NCBI GenBank assembly: GCA_946404285.1
Contig: CAMJDC010000002.1
Location: forward strand, 1-53,823
Direction: 5' to 3'
Origin: an uncultured bacterium
Lineage (GTDB): Bacteria > Patescibacteriota > Gracilibacteria > Absconditabacterales > Absconditicoccaceae
Length of the DNA stretch: 53,823 bases
The first letter of the stretch is position 1. Each line of letters begins with the position of its first letter. The notes below the pieces were generated by a model, which did not search any database, was not told the origin of the DNA, and worked only from the letters and a program-made list of their open reading frames with translations. Made by a program: the position numbers and the translations under genes. Positions 34,438 through 46,044 of this stretch are shown here, piece by piece.

Positions 34438-35220
34438 TTAAAATCTTTTTTTATCCCACTTTATTGCCGTAATTACACAATGTAATATCACAATAATAGA
34501 AGCATATTGTTTTATATCAAACGCCAATCATCAAACCGTCATAATTCAATGTCTAGGATAAGATTGAAACAAAAAAGCAACACCCAAAACAATCAAAATT
34601 CATATAATTCACCGCATTCACATTCAGTTTTTTTTAAGAATTATACTCAATAATGAAATAACAAAATGGATAGCAAAAACTCCAAAAGAAATAAATAATC
34701 AAACTGGGTACACACCATCAAATTTAGTTAATGCACTATCATCACTTAATGCACGAATCGCAAAAATACCATCTGTTGGATTTCATATAACACTATCTCC
34801 TAATGTCAAAAATATTCAAAATATAATAATAGAATTCGCCAAAGACATAAACAAAATATCAGCCCATATTTTTTTATTTTCCGTTCTCTTTATACTAGCA
34901 AAGAATACACCAAAACATAACCAAGATGCCAGCAAAATTCACAAATAATTAAAGTTAAAATTCTGAGGGCTAAACAAAGTAATCCATGCCTGAATAGAAT
35001 TTGGAATATATATTCAAGTTTCAAATAAAAATGCAACATAACGTCATAGTATATACGAAAATATTATTCGTACCGGCAACCAATAAAATAACTTCAAAAA
35101 ATCCTGATGATTCTTTTTAGTCAATACCCATGCTGTCACCAAAAATATCAAAAACGCTATAATAGCTCAGATTAACATCATTGATATTTTAGTTCCAAAA
35201 ACCTCAATATACGGATACAT
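34438..35220 (-). CDS. multi-pass membrane protein, Lgt-like
   Basis: 260 residues, six to seven membrane helices. The order GAIIAFLIFLVTAWVLTKKN, then LPVRIIFSYILGRYVAFLFE, then GDSVIGNPTDGIFAIRALSD...KFDGVYPVGLFISFGVFAIH parallels Lgt (GARxxYV; GDxxGxxxNG; HPTQLYE), the enzyme that adds diacylglycerol to lipoprotein cysteines. The conserved catalytic His/Arg residues are only partly apparent, so it may be a divergent Lgt or a relative with another job. The lipoproteins at 15445 and 45145 would need such an enzyme. Confidence 0.5.
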
Positions 35221-35264
35221 TTTTACAAATAAATTTTAAATAGTAACACATTTTTTAACAAAAA

Positions 35265-36770
35265 TTACCTCAAATATTGAATAATCTTTGTTTCTCTAAT
35301 TCAAGAAATTCTTATAATTCCAGGATAATCAAGCTGATCCTCGATTTTTACTCAGATTTCTTCAAGCACTTTTTCTACATCTTGATCTGGAACTTCTTTT
35401 GGATCAACGTAAACCATAATTTCTCTTCAAGCTTGCATAATATGAACTTTGTCTACTCATTCCACTTCCGTTATTAATTTTTCAAGTTCTCACATCTTTT
35501 CTATGAATAATTCTTTTGTATCAAATCTAGCACCAGGACGAGATGCAGACATAGCATCAGCAGCAGCAACTACCCAAGAAATCGGATGAGTCATCGCTAC
35601 ATCATAATGGTGAGATTCTGCAGCATTTATTATTATTGGATCCATTCACCACTTTCTAAGCAAATCTGCTCACAATTTTGTATGCGATTCTCAAGTTGTT
35701 GAAAGGATTTTTCAAACATCATGTAATAATCATGCTTTTTTAGCCATAACAGGATCTAGTCATACTTCGATTGCGATTGCTTCAGCAATTCTTGCTACTT
35801 CTACAGAATGTTGCCAAAGACTTTGTCCATAACTGAAACGTAAGAAAAACTGTCATATCGTTTTTACAATTTCAGGACTCATCATTGGAAGATTTAGAAT
35901 ACTCAAAGCTTCTTTTCACTTTTCAATAAAAGTCTGTTCCAAGTCAGCAACGACTTGATTGTAAATTTTTTCGATATACATTGGATTAATTCTTCAGTCC
36001 TTTACTAATTTCTCCAAAGTCTGAGCAGCAATAAATCTTTTTTCATGATCAAATGATGATAACTTCACACATCCAGGAGTATCATCAATAATTAACTCAA
36101 CTCATGTAGTTTTTTCAAAAAATGAGATATTTCTTCATTCTCTTCAAATTAATTTTCCTTTGAATTCTTCATTTGGTAAATCTACCGTTTTTGTAGTAAA
36201 TTCATCAATATTTTGAGTGGCTAATTTTGGCAAAGATTGAACTATAATTTTTGCCGCTTCATTTTCTGCTTCCTCCGTTTTGATCGTCTTATATTTTTCT
36301 ACAAAACGTTCAATTTCAGAAGCTTGTTCTTTTTCAATCATAGCAAAAATCTGTTCTTTTGCTTCTTTTGGAGAAAGTTTTCAAATTTCAGATAACTTTT
36401 CCATTTGCTGTTTTACCACATCTTCAGCTTGCTGACGTAAATCAAGAACTTTTTTCTTTTCTTCTTCTAGTTTTTCTAATCTTTGTTCCATTTTTTCTTC
36501 TCTATCCAAAAGACGATTTTGAATTTCTTCCATTTTTGCTAATCTTTGTTCTTCAATTTTTTCAGCTTTCTTTTCTGCTTCTGCAATACGTTGCTCTCAT
36601 TTTTTCTTTGCTTCTTCTAAGATTTCTTCTTCAATTTCTTTGGCTCTAGCCATTCTTTCCTTGAATTTTAGAGCTTTTTCTGTCATGGTTTTCTTATAAC
36701 CAAAAAATCATCCAATTCATCAAAGAATTGCTCCTCACACTACGAGGAGAATAACAATAAGTGTAGACAT
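35265..36770 (-). CDS. rny: ribonuclease Y
   Basis: Membrane-bound endoribonuclease that starts mRNA decay. 501 residues, normal length. N-terminal anchor (STLIVILLVVGGAILGGIGG), then a long coiled coil of Glu/Lys/Arg/Ala (residues ~30-200), a KH domain (FEGKLIGREGRNISFFEKTT-type), and an HD domain with the HD and HHYDVAMTHPISWVVAAADA motifs. It ends GIRETKIIQYLR. Overlaps no neighbour and has its own promoter very near the ATG. Confidence 0.95.
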
Positions 36771-36776
36771 TTTATA

Positions 36777-36805
36777 TGTATATATGATATTTTAAAAATA
36801 TGCAA
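36777..36805 (-). promoter_or_regulatory. predicted rny promoter, leaderless geometry
   Basis: Minus strand TTGCAT, 17 bases, TATACA, then only six bases (TATAAA) before the ATG. If used, transcription starts at the start codon. Confidence 0.55.
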
Positions 36806-36925
36806 AATTACACCTATCTAGTTATATAGAAAATTTACTATAAATTCAAGATAAATTTTGCTTGATTTTTCCAACATTAAAAATACATTTATTACAAACT
36901 ATTTTTATCATTTAACCATATATTA

Positions 36926-37705
36926 ATGACTGAAGAAATTAAAAATTCCGAGCCGACCAAAGAAAAAAACACAGTTGCCCTTATATGAATGATTTGTAGC
37001 ATTATTTGACTTATTTGTTTAATAACAATCATTTGAATACGATTTTGAATAATTCTTCTAACTATTTGATTCATATTATGAATTATCGGACTGCTCTATA
37101 AACCTAGGACCAAAGCTCGAATTGCAGTTATAATTCCAGCTATAGTCTGAATTATAGCTACAATAGGATTAATTTATGTTAAAAACTCGATAAAAGTTCC
37201 TGCTACCGAATTCGGTACACGATTTGAATCACTAGCAGAAAACGAAACATACTGAAACCTTTTAGAAGATAAAGCTTTTAGAGATTCAGTATCTAATGAA
37301 TTTAAAAGAATAATCACCACAAAAACTAAAGACGAATTTAACGAACTTTACAATGAAACTTCTTGATCAGATACCATTGAGAAATGGAGCTACGTTTTCT
37401 TCTGATTAATAAAAGAAAGCATAGAAAACACACTAGAAAAATACTGACTAGAACCTGAAGCTTTGGATGTTGATGAAGAAAATGTTGACGAAGAAGAAAT
37501 AAATGATGAAGAAGTTGATGAAGAAACAAATGAAGATGAAGAAGATATTAACGAAGAAGTAACTAAAGAAGAAAATGTTGATGAAGAAACAGATGAAGAA
37601 GATAATAACAAAAATGAGGACAAAGAAACGAAAAATGAAAGTGTAGAAGTTTTCAACAACTGAGAAAAAAACGATATTGAAGAAATCATTGATATTTTAG
37701 AATAA
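36926..37705 (+). CDS. membrane protein with acidic C-terminus
   Basis: 259 residues. Hydrophobic helices near residues 17-60 and 67-90 (IGMICSIIGLICLITIIGIR; RIAVIIPAIVGIIATIGLIY), a soluble helical middle (FESLAENETYGNLLEDKAFR) and a ~75-residue Glu/Asp/Asn-rich tail of VDEE-type repeats. The acidic tail is what the ORF track lists at 37463. Function unknown. The tail could bind basic partners or cations. Confidence 0.7.
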
Positions 37706-37750
37706 ACCCACTCATAACAAAATTATTCAAGAAAACGGAGTTAATCTTCA

Positions 37751-37786
37751 AAAACGGAGTTAACTTCAAAAACTCCGTTTTTTTTA
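37751..37786 (+). terminator. terminator with duplicated 5' arm
   Basis: AACGGAGTT...AACTCCGTT followed by T8. The 5' arm sequence (AAAACGGAGTTAA) occurs twice, at 37732 and 37751, so two alternative stems are possible. Confidence 0.85.
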
Positions 37787-37832
37787 CCAAATTACCAAAA
37801 TAATTATTTAAATTATTACAATTTTTTCTAAC

Positions 37833-37860
37833 TTGCTTTTATTTTACGAATTTATATAAT
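37833..37860 (+). promoter_or_regulatory. predicted promoter of the HrcA-like gene
   Basis: TTGCTT, 16 bases, TATAAT. I find no CIRCE element (TTAGCACTC-N9-GAGTGCTAA) nearby. Confidence 0.55.
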
Positions 37861-37890
37861 TATTTTTAGATTTTAATTATGTGCTTTTCT

Positions 37891-38568
37891 ATGGCAAAAA
37901 AGAAGGGCGATGAAAAACTATTAGCATTACTCGATATAGTTATCGATACTTATATCAATAAGTGAGAACCAGTAGGTTCAAAGTTTTTGAATTCGTTAGA
38001 GGAAATCGATGATGCTCCATCCACACTCAGAAAGCATCTGAACCAATTAGAAAGACAGTGAATGGTTTATCAACCATATAATTCTAGTTGAAGAATTCCA
38101 ACTGTAGATTGACTAAAACTATATATCGAGAATTATCTCCAGCAAATGGAAGATATGCAAAGTTTGGAAGTAGATAATGCTAGACAAAACATGAAAGAAA
38201 TGGTAGAAATGCTATGAGGTTTGGTCGATGGAGTAATAATCTGATTTCTCAGAAATGATGAATATTACTATCTATGAGTGAATAATTTGCTTAAAGAAAC
38301 AGACAAAGAGCATCTAGATGAAACAAAATCTATTATCTCATTCATTGAAGAAAAGAAAATTGTAAAACATATCGATTGAAAAATTCTGAAAAAAAATCAG
38401 ATATACTACACATTTATGGAAGACGATAATACAACAATTTCTGCAGTATATACAAAAGTAGTATTAGAATGATATGACTGTATTTTAGCTATAGTTTGAC
38501 CTCTTAGAGTAAATTATAAAAAAAATGTAGCTATCCTTTCACAAGTTTTACAAAAATTAGACCAATAA
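37891..38568 (+). CDS. hrcA: HrcA-like heat-shock transcription repressor
   Basis: 225 residues, shorter than the usual ~340. Winged-helix DNA-binding domain: LLALLDIVIDTYINKGEPVG, then PSTLRKHLNQLERQGMVYQP, then SSGRIPTVDGLKLYIENYL, the HrcA signature GRIPTxxGYRxYV. The C-terminal part is reduced (LGGLVDGVIIGFLRNDEYYY). HrcA represses groE/dnaK operons by binding CIRCE. No CIRCE is visible in this window, so targets lie elsewhere. ATG at 37879 is an in-frame alternative start four codons upstream. Confidence 0.8.
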
Positions 38569-38625
38569 AAACAAATCTGAGTTAAAAATTTTCCAAACTA
38601 TTTATTTTTATGAAAAATTAACAAT

Positions 38626-39132
38626 ATGCCAAGAGATGGAGAAAAACCAAAGAATTACGTAGAATTAACTAAAGATATGATTTTAGAAAAAGTTAAAGAC
38701 GATCTTACTTCACTCAAAAAAGAAATACCGAATATAACAACCAAAAAAGCAAAAACTGAACTTGAAAAAATTAACGACTGGCTCCAATGAACCAATAATC
38801 TAGCATGAGAAACAAAAGAAATAATTTGAAACAATATTAACAATTTAATACTTCATTTAGAGTGAAACATAGAAGAAAATATCGAAAAATCTAATCTAGA
38901 ATCAGAATTAAATGAAATGATAACTATGCTAGAAAATTTAACACAAAAAGATTTAGCAGATTTAAAACGAGATATTCAACACAATAACCAACAACGACGA
39001 ATACCTTCTGAACGTCCAACTGAAGTTCAAGATTGACTTGATGCTGCTTCAAATAATTTAAAAAACTTACCTAACGATAATAATCCAATTGCAAATTGGG
39101 CACTCAAAAAAATACGTGAATATTTATGATAA
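38626..39132 (+). CDS. helical cytoplasmic protein, unknown
   Basis: 168 residues, nearly all predicted helix and highly charged (VKDDLTSLKKEIPNITTKKA; DLADLKRDIQHNNQQRRIPS). No signal, no membrane segment, no cysteines. It ends WALKKIREYLG with the last residue TGA-Gly before TAA. It lies between the HrcA-like and Nudix genes on the same strand, in the place where grpE would sit in an hrcA operon, but I see no GrpE signature. Confidence 0.65.
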
Positions 39133-39155
39133 AATTTTTTATTTAAAACTAAAAC

Positions 39156-39653
39156 ATGAAAGAAATCGTACAAAGTGCATGATGAATTGTCTACTATCTA
39201 GACAAAGACTGAGAACCTAGATATTTAATAATCAAACGTCATGCTTTATCTGGAAAAATAGAATGGGTTGCTCCTAAAGGGAAAATCCAAATTTGAGAAG
39301 ACGAAAAAAAAGCTGCAATTAGAGAAATCTGGGAAGAAACCTGACTAAAAAAAGAAGATTTGATTGTAAAACAATTACTTTGAACCACATCTCTCAGAAG
39401 TAGTGAAACCAAATTATGACATTTAGACAAAGATGTTACATATTTCTTGATGAAATACACTTGAGATCCAAATTCTGTAAAATTAATTGAATGAGAATGA
39501 TATATTTGAGTTTATAAACGAGCAACAATAGAAGAAGCACTATGATTAATGTATTATGCCGATATTCGTGAATTAGTTAGAAAAAGTTATTTTATGATTA
39601 GAGAAGAAAAGAAAAATCAATGAGTTAAAGCTAACTTTTTTGATAAACTATAA
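39156..39653 (+). CDS. Nudix hydrolase
   Basis: 165 residues. The Nudix box GKIQIGEDEKKAAIREIWEE-TG matches GX5EX7REUXEEXGU, with the Glu pair that binds Mg. The family hydrolyses nucleoside diphosphates linked to another moiety, e.g. NDP-sugars, oxidised nucleotides or dinucleotide polyphosphates. Substrate not determinable. 23 bases after the previous gene, and convergent with the large ATPase gene (stops 6 bases apart). Confidence 0.9.
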
Positions 39654-39659
39654 AATTTT

Positions 39660-42600
39660 CTATCACTCAGTTGATTGATTATCCGTATTTTGATTTTGTT
39701 CTCATCCTGTATTTTCGGCTCATTCTGTATTTGCAACTCATTCCGCACTTCAAGATCACTCCGTATTTTCAGTTCATTCTGCACTCGTTGCATCTCCTGA
39801 ATCTGGAAGATCATTTTCCTCAATTCATAATCAAAGCCTCGTTCTAGTTTCAGCATCTACAAATTCTCTCCTTCTTCAATACTTTTTAGCTGAATACTCC
39901 TTTAAAATAGGAGGCATCCTTTTATCTTGATAATCTTTTGTATAAATAGAATTCATACTAAACACACGCGTTGTAGCGTTATCAATATTCAATTTCACAT
40001 AAGATTTATAGTTTGCAATTCATACAATATCTTGTCCGGAAAGTACTGGAGCATATTCTTTTTCCAAAAATTCAGCATCGGGCGCACCGACCTTAAATGA
40101 CATCATCGTACCAACGTTACCAAATACGGCTGCCTTTACATCTGATTTTCATCATCAAGGATCTCCAAGTCCTTTTGGTGGATCAAGCTGCGCAATATAC
40201 TGGTGTGCCATAATCAATCCAAGTCTATACTTTCTGGCTTCTGATAAGATATCTGCAAAAGTTCACGATACAAAGTTCTGGAATTCATCGACATATAGAT
40301 AGAAATCCTTTCTTTCTTTTTCAGGAATTGCTGCCCTAGCCATTGCTGCATTATAAACCTTCGAAACAATAATCATACCCAAAAGTTGAGCATTCATTTC
40401 TCAAATTTTACCTTTTGAAAGATTAATAAGAAGTATTTTCTGATTATTCATTATATCATCAAATTTAAAAGCTGATTTCGTTTGTCATATAATATTTCTA
40501 ATAAGTCTATTTGTATTAAAGGATACAAATTTAGAAGAGAAATATGGAATAATTTCCTGTTTTTCCCTATCTCACATAGCGTTATAGGTTTTTTCCCACC
40601 AATTTCTTACCACAGCATTCGTTACTTTCTTAAGTTTAAATTCACGATATGCATCATCTGTAAAAAGTCTAGTAACATCAAGTAACGTTGGTCTATCTTC
40701 AAAATCCTCAAGCAATGTTAAACTTCCATATTTAAAATATTCCTGAATTCTCGGTCAGAATATCTCAGGTCAGAACATTTTCAAAAATATTTCCGTGGCA
40801 TCATTTACAGTTCTATCTGCCTGATCAAGATTATCAATTTCATAAAGATTAAGTCACATTGGCCTTTCTTCATTTCATGCCTCAAAATATACCACATCTT
40901 TCGCTCTTTCTTTTGGAATATAATCAAGCATATCTTCCGCTAAATCTCCATGAGGATCTATCAGACAAATTCCATCTCAATTCCAAATGTCTTGTCTAGC
41001 TAAAGTTTGTAAAAATACTGATTTTCAGGTACCTGATTTTCATATACAATAATGGTGTCTCGTTCTATCATCACGCTTTATATATACAGGAGAATACACA
41101 TTTCTATAAATATTAACTCATAAAAGGACTCATCATTTATATATCTTATATCACCTTATTGTTTTTTCTTTCTTCTCAACTATAAATATCTTTCAATCTT
41201 TTTCTTTAACTCCATTTTTCATCTTCTCATCATCAGTACATTCAGATAATGGTTTCACTACCTCACTTTTATTTACAATTCTAATAAAAATATTTCAATC
41301 CTTTTCCACAACATTACTATCCTGTCTTTCTTGATCAGTTAACTCAGAGACAGGTTTTTCTATTTTTCACTCTTCTGTCTTTATCTCCACAAAAAATATT
41401 CAATCTTTTTGTGTAACACCATAGGATGCATCATCCACACACTCCGAAATTAACTTAAATGTTTCATCCTCATGAATTACTTTCATCAAAATATTATCTC
41501 CATTTTCTACTATATTATGTTTCTCCTTTTCCTTTGAACTACATTCTGAAAGTGGTTTCAAATCTTCAACCTTATCCACCCTTGTTCAAACTGCTCGATG
41601 TTTCGAATATTCTTCCAAAATAGCAGACAAATTTCATTTTTTATAATTCTCAGCCAATACTCAAGAAATCACATGTCCATTCCAATCTTCATCTTTAAAA
41701 GATGGTAAATTACTAGGAGGTGCTATCACTTTATACTGCATCCATTCAATAACAGGAGCACGATTATACAATCAATCAGGGAAATGATATAACGAACACA
41801 ATTCATTTGTAGAAAAATACGAATATTTAGAAAAGAATCATGTTAAAAACATATTTACAGCAGATTTCCATGATTGGATATAAAAAAATCCAAAAATATC
41901 ATGTTTCCGATTTGAACTCTGCAAAGAATTACTATACTCATCACTGTACACATTATAAGCACTTTCCAGATTATTCAAAATATCTTTTGGCCTATCTTTA
42001 TCGTCACTCGAAGCTATAATGGAAATCGTTGAACGAAATGTTGGATTTGCAGCCTCTTCTCACATCGCATTTCTACTATCTTCTTTAGCTTTTACCATAC
42101 GAACCATCGTTATATTATCTTCCTCTTTTTTACTAGATATCAATTTATCACTAGGTCATTTAAACAAAAATTCAAACCATTTTAGAGGATTAATCAAATT
42201 TTTCCAATGCCACCGTTTCATTTCATAAAGATCCAAATTTTTATACAATCTATCCGCAGCCACCTGTCTACGTTCATTAAAACTAGATTTTTCAGGTTTT
42301 GCTACAATAACTATACTCACTGTATCATCAGAACTAACCTTTCACATAGAGTCTATTATATTATTAATCGGATCATCTGGAGTATTTTTATATAATTTAA
42401 TCGTATACAACGGATCTTTTTTAGGTTCCAATACTTGAATATCATAATATTTTTTATTAAAAAATTTTGGTCTCACAACTCTCTCAATTGACGCCGCTGA
42501 ATATTGTGAAGCAATTGAACTTTCTACCATATTTTGATATTCTGGATACGTTCAAACTATACATGATAATTGTCACTTTTCATATTGATATATAAACACC

Positions 42601-43205
42601 AATTTCTGTTTAGCAAATACCCATTGCATCATTTTTTCATATGTGCTGACTTCATTCATTTTATGCAAATTTCACAATACTTGAGACATTCTTCCAATTT
42701 TTTCTTTCATATCCTTTGCAATCTCTTTCTCTTGTTCACGATCAGATTTTCAATCTCATCTAGGCAAAAGAACCTTTAAGAAAATGATTCTATGTGCATT
42801 AAAAAAGGCATATCAATATCTAAGAACTTTTATTCATAATTTTCTAGCTAATCATAAAAGAATTATAAGCAAAACAATAATCAAAATAGCCCTTCATATA
42901 GATGGCAAATTTGCTGAGATATTAGAAAAAAAACCTGAGCTTCATGTTGAAACTTCAGTAGTACCATGAGAATCTCATGTAAACTGTTGATTATCTCAAG
43001 TATATACAAGATCTTTATTTTCCATCCATCAATCCAAAGTATCTCTTATTTTAACTACACTATTATCAAAATGTTCAAGGCACTGTTTTTTATTTGTACC
43101 CCACGCGTCTTTCGTTAATTTAGAAATATTGTCTATCTGAGGATATCCCCCAAATTCAAACTGTTTCTTAAGTAATTGTATACATTCTTGTTTGGTAATT
43201 ACCAT
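39660..43205 (-). CDS. VirD4/TraG-like type IV secretion/conjugation ATPase
   Basis: 1181 residues. An N-terminal soluble part and one membrane helix (~100-125; ILIIVLLIILLGLARKLG) lead to a long alpha/beta domain (residues ~170-530). Four tandem ~35-residue repeats (about 535-685; units like KPLSECTDDEKMKNGVKEKDG-KIFI) precede the motor. The FtsK/HerA-type ATPase has Walker A IGKSGTGKSVFLQTLA near residue 720, ICLIDPHGDLAEDML and Walker B KDFYLYVDEFQNFV, plus RKYRLGLIMAHQYIAQL. The tail (~1140-1181) is Gly/Glu/Asn/Thr-rich repeats. Such proteins couple DNA or protein to a secretion channel. No other tra/vir genes lie beside it. Confidence 0.88.
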
Positions 43206-43241
43206 TTATATAACTTCATATAAAATTATAACTATCAAATA

Positions 43242-43270
43242 ATTATAATCCAAAATACAAAAAAATGCAA
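43242..43270 (-). promoter_or_regulatory. predicted promoter of the VirD4-like gene
   Basis: Minus strand TTGCAT, 17 bases, TATAAT, preceded by AAAAAAGTCTGATTTTTTTT, the same module as at 21103. The leader is ~35 bases. Confidence 0.7.
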
Positions 43271-43382
43271 AAAAAATCAGACTTTTTTACATAAAAAATT
43301 TATACGCTTCCATACTTCTTGAAAATAAGATATTTTTGCATATTATTCCAGACAATTATTTTAGATTAAATCAATACAAATC

Positions 43383-44699
43383 ATGGATTTCTCAATTCTA
43401 CAAAACAAAAAAATCTGAATTTTATGATTTTGAAAAGAATGAAAATCAACTCTGAATTTTTTACTACATCATGAAGTAAAACCTGAAAATATCACAATTC
43501 TAGACTGAAAACCTATCGATAACATTCCAGAATGAATCAATTCTCAAACATGAGAAAATTATCTAAAAAATCTGAATGATTTTGACTTAATTTTCAAATC
43601 TGCAGGAATCCCATATTTCCCAGAAATACAAGCAGTTCAAGATAAAACAATCACACAAGTCCAGTTTTTCTTTGATCATTATGAATGAAAAGTCATAGCA
43701 TTGACTGCCTCAAAATGAAAGACTACTATGACAGCATTAACTCATCATTTACTACAAACTGCAGGTTATGATACAAAATTAGTCGGGAATATCTGAACTG
43801 CCGTTTTGGATGAAATTGATTTTGAAACCAAGCATGATTTCGTAGTAATTGAGTTATCCAGTTTTATGCTAGAAACTTTGAAAAAAAAGAATTTCTGCTC
43901 CATTTTGTGAGCAATTTTTCCAGTTCATCTAGACCGACACGGAAATATGGAAAATTACACAAAAGCAAAGTTTAACATCATTAATTGAAGTGAACATACT
44001 ATCGTTTACGAAAAAACTTTGAATGATTATCAATTAAAAGATAAATTCTCAAATTCAGATTTAATTCCATATTGAGCTGAATCTGAATATACACGAGACT
44101 GAGTATGTTTCTATTCCAAATGAAAACCTGTATTCCCACTTTCAGACATCAATCTAATCTGAGAACATAATCTACAAAATATTTCCGCCATCGTAGCATT
44201 AGCCGATTTATTACAAATTCCAGCTACTACACTACAAAAAGCTATCCAAACTTTCGAGGCAGTTCGCCATAGATTACAGTTAGTCTGAAATTTTAAGTGA
44301 ATAGATTTTTACGATGATGCTATCGCCACAACTCCAGATTCCACGATGGCCGCTATGAATGCTATCTGAGATAGACTTGAAACAATATTTTTATGATGAA
44401 TTGAATGATTCTGGTTCGATTTCCCTGCATTAGTAGAAAAAATCAAAAAAAGTCAGATTAAAAATATAGTTTTCTTCCCTGATTCATGAGAAAAAATTGC
44501 TGAAATGCTATGAGAAAAATGATATACAACATTACATACCCGTGACATGAAAGAAGCTGTAAAATTCGCATATGAACACACAAGTAAATGAAAAGTTTGT
44601 CTACTTTCCACAGCTTCACCATCATTCTCATGTTGGAAAAATTTTGAAGAAAAATGAGACTTATTTCAACAATATGTCCTAGAATTTTGAAAAGAATAA
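43383..44699 (+). CDS. murD: UDP-N-acetylmuramoylalanine-D-glutamate ligase
   Basis: Adds D-Glu to UDP-MurNAc-L-Ala using ATP. 438 residues. The N-domain begins KIGILGFGKEGKSTLNFLL. The ATP site is LTASKGKTTMTALTHHLLQ (family GTxGKTT, first Gly/Thr replaced by Ala-Ser). Then VVIELSSFMLETL, FPVHLDRHGNMENYTKAKF, IGEHNLQNISAIVALADLL, FEAVRHRLQLVG and YDDAIATTPDSTMAAM, all MurD-specific. It ends LSTASPSFSCWKNFEEKGDL. With ftsW and the transpeptidases it shows that this cell makes peptidoglycan. Confidence 0.94.
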
Positions 44700-44756
44700 T
44701 TGAAATTCAATTACAGAACTATATTTTATTTTCAGATTTATATTAACCTTTTTACC

Positions 44757-45116
44757 ATGGCAGAGCAAAAAACACCAAATATTCCATACGATATGTACGA
44801 ATCACCACAAGAGGTAGTAATAATTATCCCTCTTGGATGAGTAAAAAAAGAATCCGTAGAAGTGAAAATTGAAAATTACAGAATTCAAGTTAAATGATTT
44901 AGACTAGCTCCGCAACTCAAAGAATCATGCCTACCTATCCAAGAAGAATGCTACCGATGACCTATTGAACTAGAAATAGAAATCCCTCCACAAGTATATT
45001 TTGATAGAATTCATAGCAAATTAACTGTTGACAATACACTTCACATTATAGTTCCAAAAGCTCTAGTTCCTGATAAAATACAACTGGAAGTAGAATACGA
45101 AAATGAAAAAATTTAA
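44757..45116 (+). CDS. Hsp20/alpha-crystallin-like small heat-shock protein
   Basis: 119 residues. PYDMYESPQEVVIIIPLGGV, then VKIENYRIQVKGFR, then QEECYRGPIELEIEIPPQV and LTVDNTLHIIVPK give the alpha-crystallin beta sandwich (strand 8 A-x-L-x-N-G-x-L replaced by SKLTVDNTL). ATP-independent holdase chaperone, oligomeric in other bacteria. The N- and C-terminal arms are very short and the IxI anchor is reduced to PDKIQLEVE, so oligomers may be small. Confidence 0.8.
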
Positions 45117-45144
45117 TAATATCTATTTATCTAATTCCAAAACC

Positions 45145-45993
45145 ATGAAAAAATTTTTATGAATTATTCTCTTTTGTGCTTTTATTTTTATTTATTGATG
45201 CTGAAATAACTCAAATAATGAAATTCAAGAATCTACAACAAACAAAGAATTTTCAGATATCAAAGAAACTCTAAAAACAATAGTACACAACCATGAATCA
45301 TGTAACGATGATGGCGAAATATTTGTAGACATCGCCATATTATGAAGTTCAGAAAAAGATAACTGAAATACTGAATACTACTTAGTAACCAATTGAGAAT
45401 GTTTCAAAATTGACGAAAGATGAAATTTAAGTAATGAAAATGGATTTGGTGATATACCAACAACCATAGAACTTTGACTGAATGGAAATGGATATAGCTT
45501 AATAAAATACGAAACAGCAAAAGACTGATATGAATACGATAGCTCAACAAAGGAAATATTTTCAGATGAAGCTTATAAAATCCGAAAAGATGCAAAATAT
45601 GCTTTCATAAACGATAAAACATTATTACAGCAAGCCGAAGAACATTTTGGTGTAAAAATAATTCCAGAAACTGAAAATAATTTTGAATGCAATTTCTGTG
45701 ATAAACTCCGATATTACGAACCATCAGAAACTGAAGACTGAAAAAGTAACGATTTAATATTCAACTATATTTCAACTGATAACTGAAATAATACAATATA
45801 TTTTAGTTGAGATTGAACTTTTGAAGCTAAAGGTTCTCGAGATGAATGAACATGAACACGAACTTTTGGACAAGATGAAAATACAGTAATCGTGCTAAAT
45901 AACAATTCAGACCACGTTTATGATAGATACATTATCACAAATCAGACTGAAAATTCTCTCAATACAATATTAGAAATAATCCAAAGAAAATAA
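45145..45993 (+). CDS. lipoprotein, unknown function
   Basis: 282 residues. Signal peptide KKFLGIILFCAFIFIYGCGN with lipobox IYGC, the Gly being TGA. The mature protein is acidic and beta-rich, with several Cys (CNDDGEIFV, FECNFCDKLRYYE) that could pair or bind metal, and an RGDEGTGTRTFGQDE-like turn. 28 bases downstream of the Hsp20 gene. No known domain recognised. Confidence 0.75.
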
Positions 45994-46010
45994 AAAAAAC
46001 ATCAAAATAT

Positions 46011-46038
46011 TTGAAAATTTCAAGAAAATGATTATATT
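46011..46038 (+). promoter_or_regulatory. predicted promoter of a hairpin RNA
   Basis: TTGAAA, 16 bases, TATATT in the gap after the lipoprotein gene. The next ORF starts ~185 bases downstream, beyond the hairpin and its U-tract. Confidence 0.45.
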
Positions 46039-46044
46039 CAACAA

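Noticed and set aside
37463-37689. Ser-rich and Glu-rich ORFs on opposite strands
   Set aside because: The acidic one is the tail of the membrane protein at 36926. The Ser-rich one is its antisense shadow.
38626-39132. GrpE encoded next to the HrcA-like gene
   Set aside because: No GrpE signature. Only the position suggests it.
39660-39800. Direct DNA repeats that might be a CRISPR or mobile element
   Set aside because: They are short codon-level repeats encoding the Gly/Glu/Asn/Thr tail of the ATPase, with no spacers or inverted ends.
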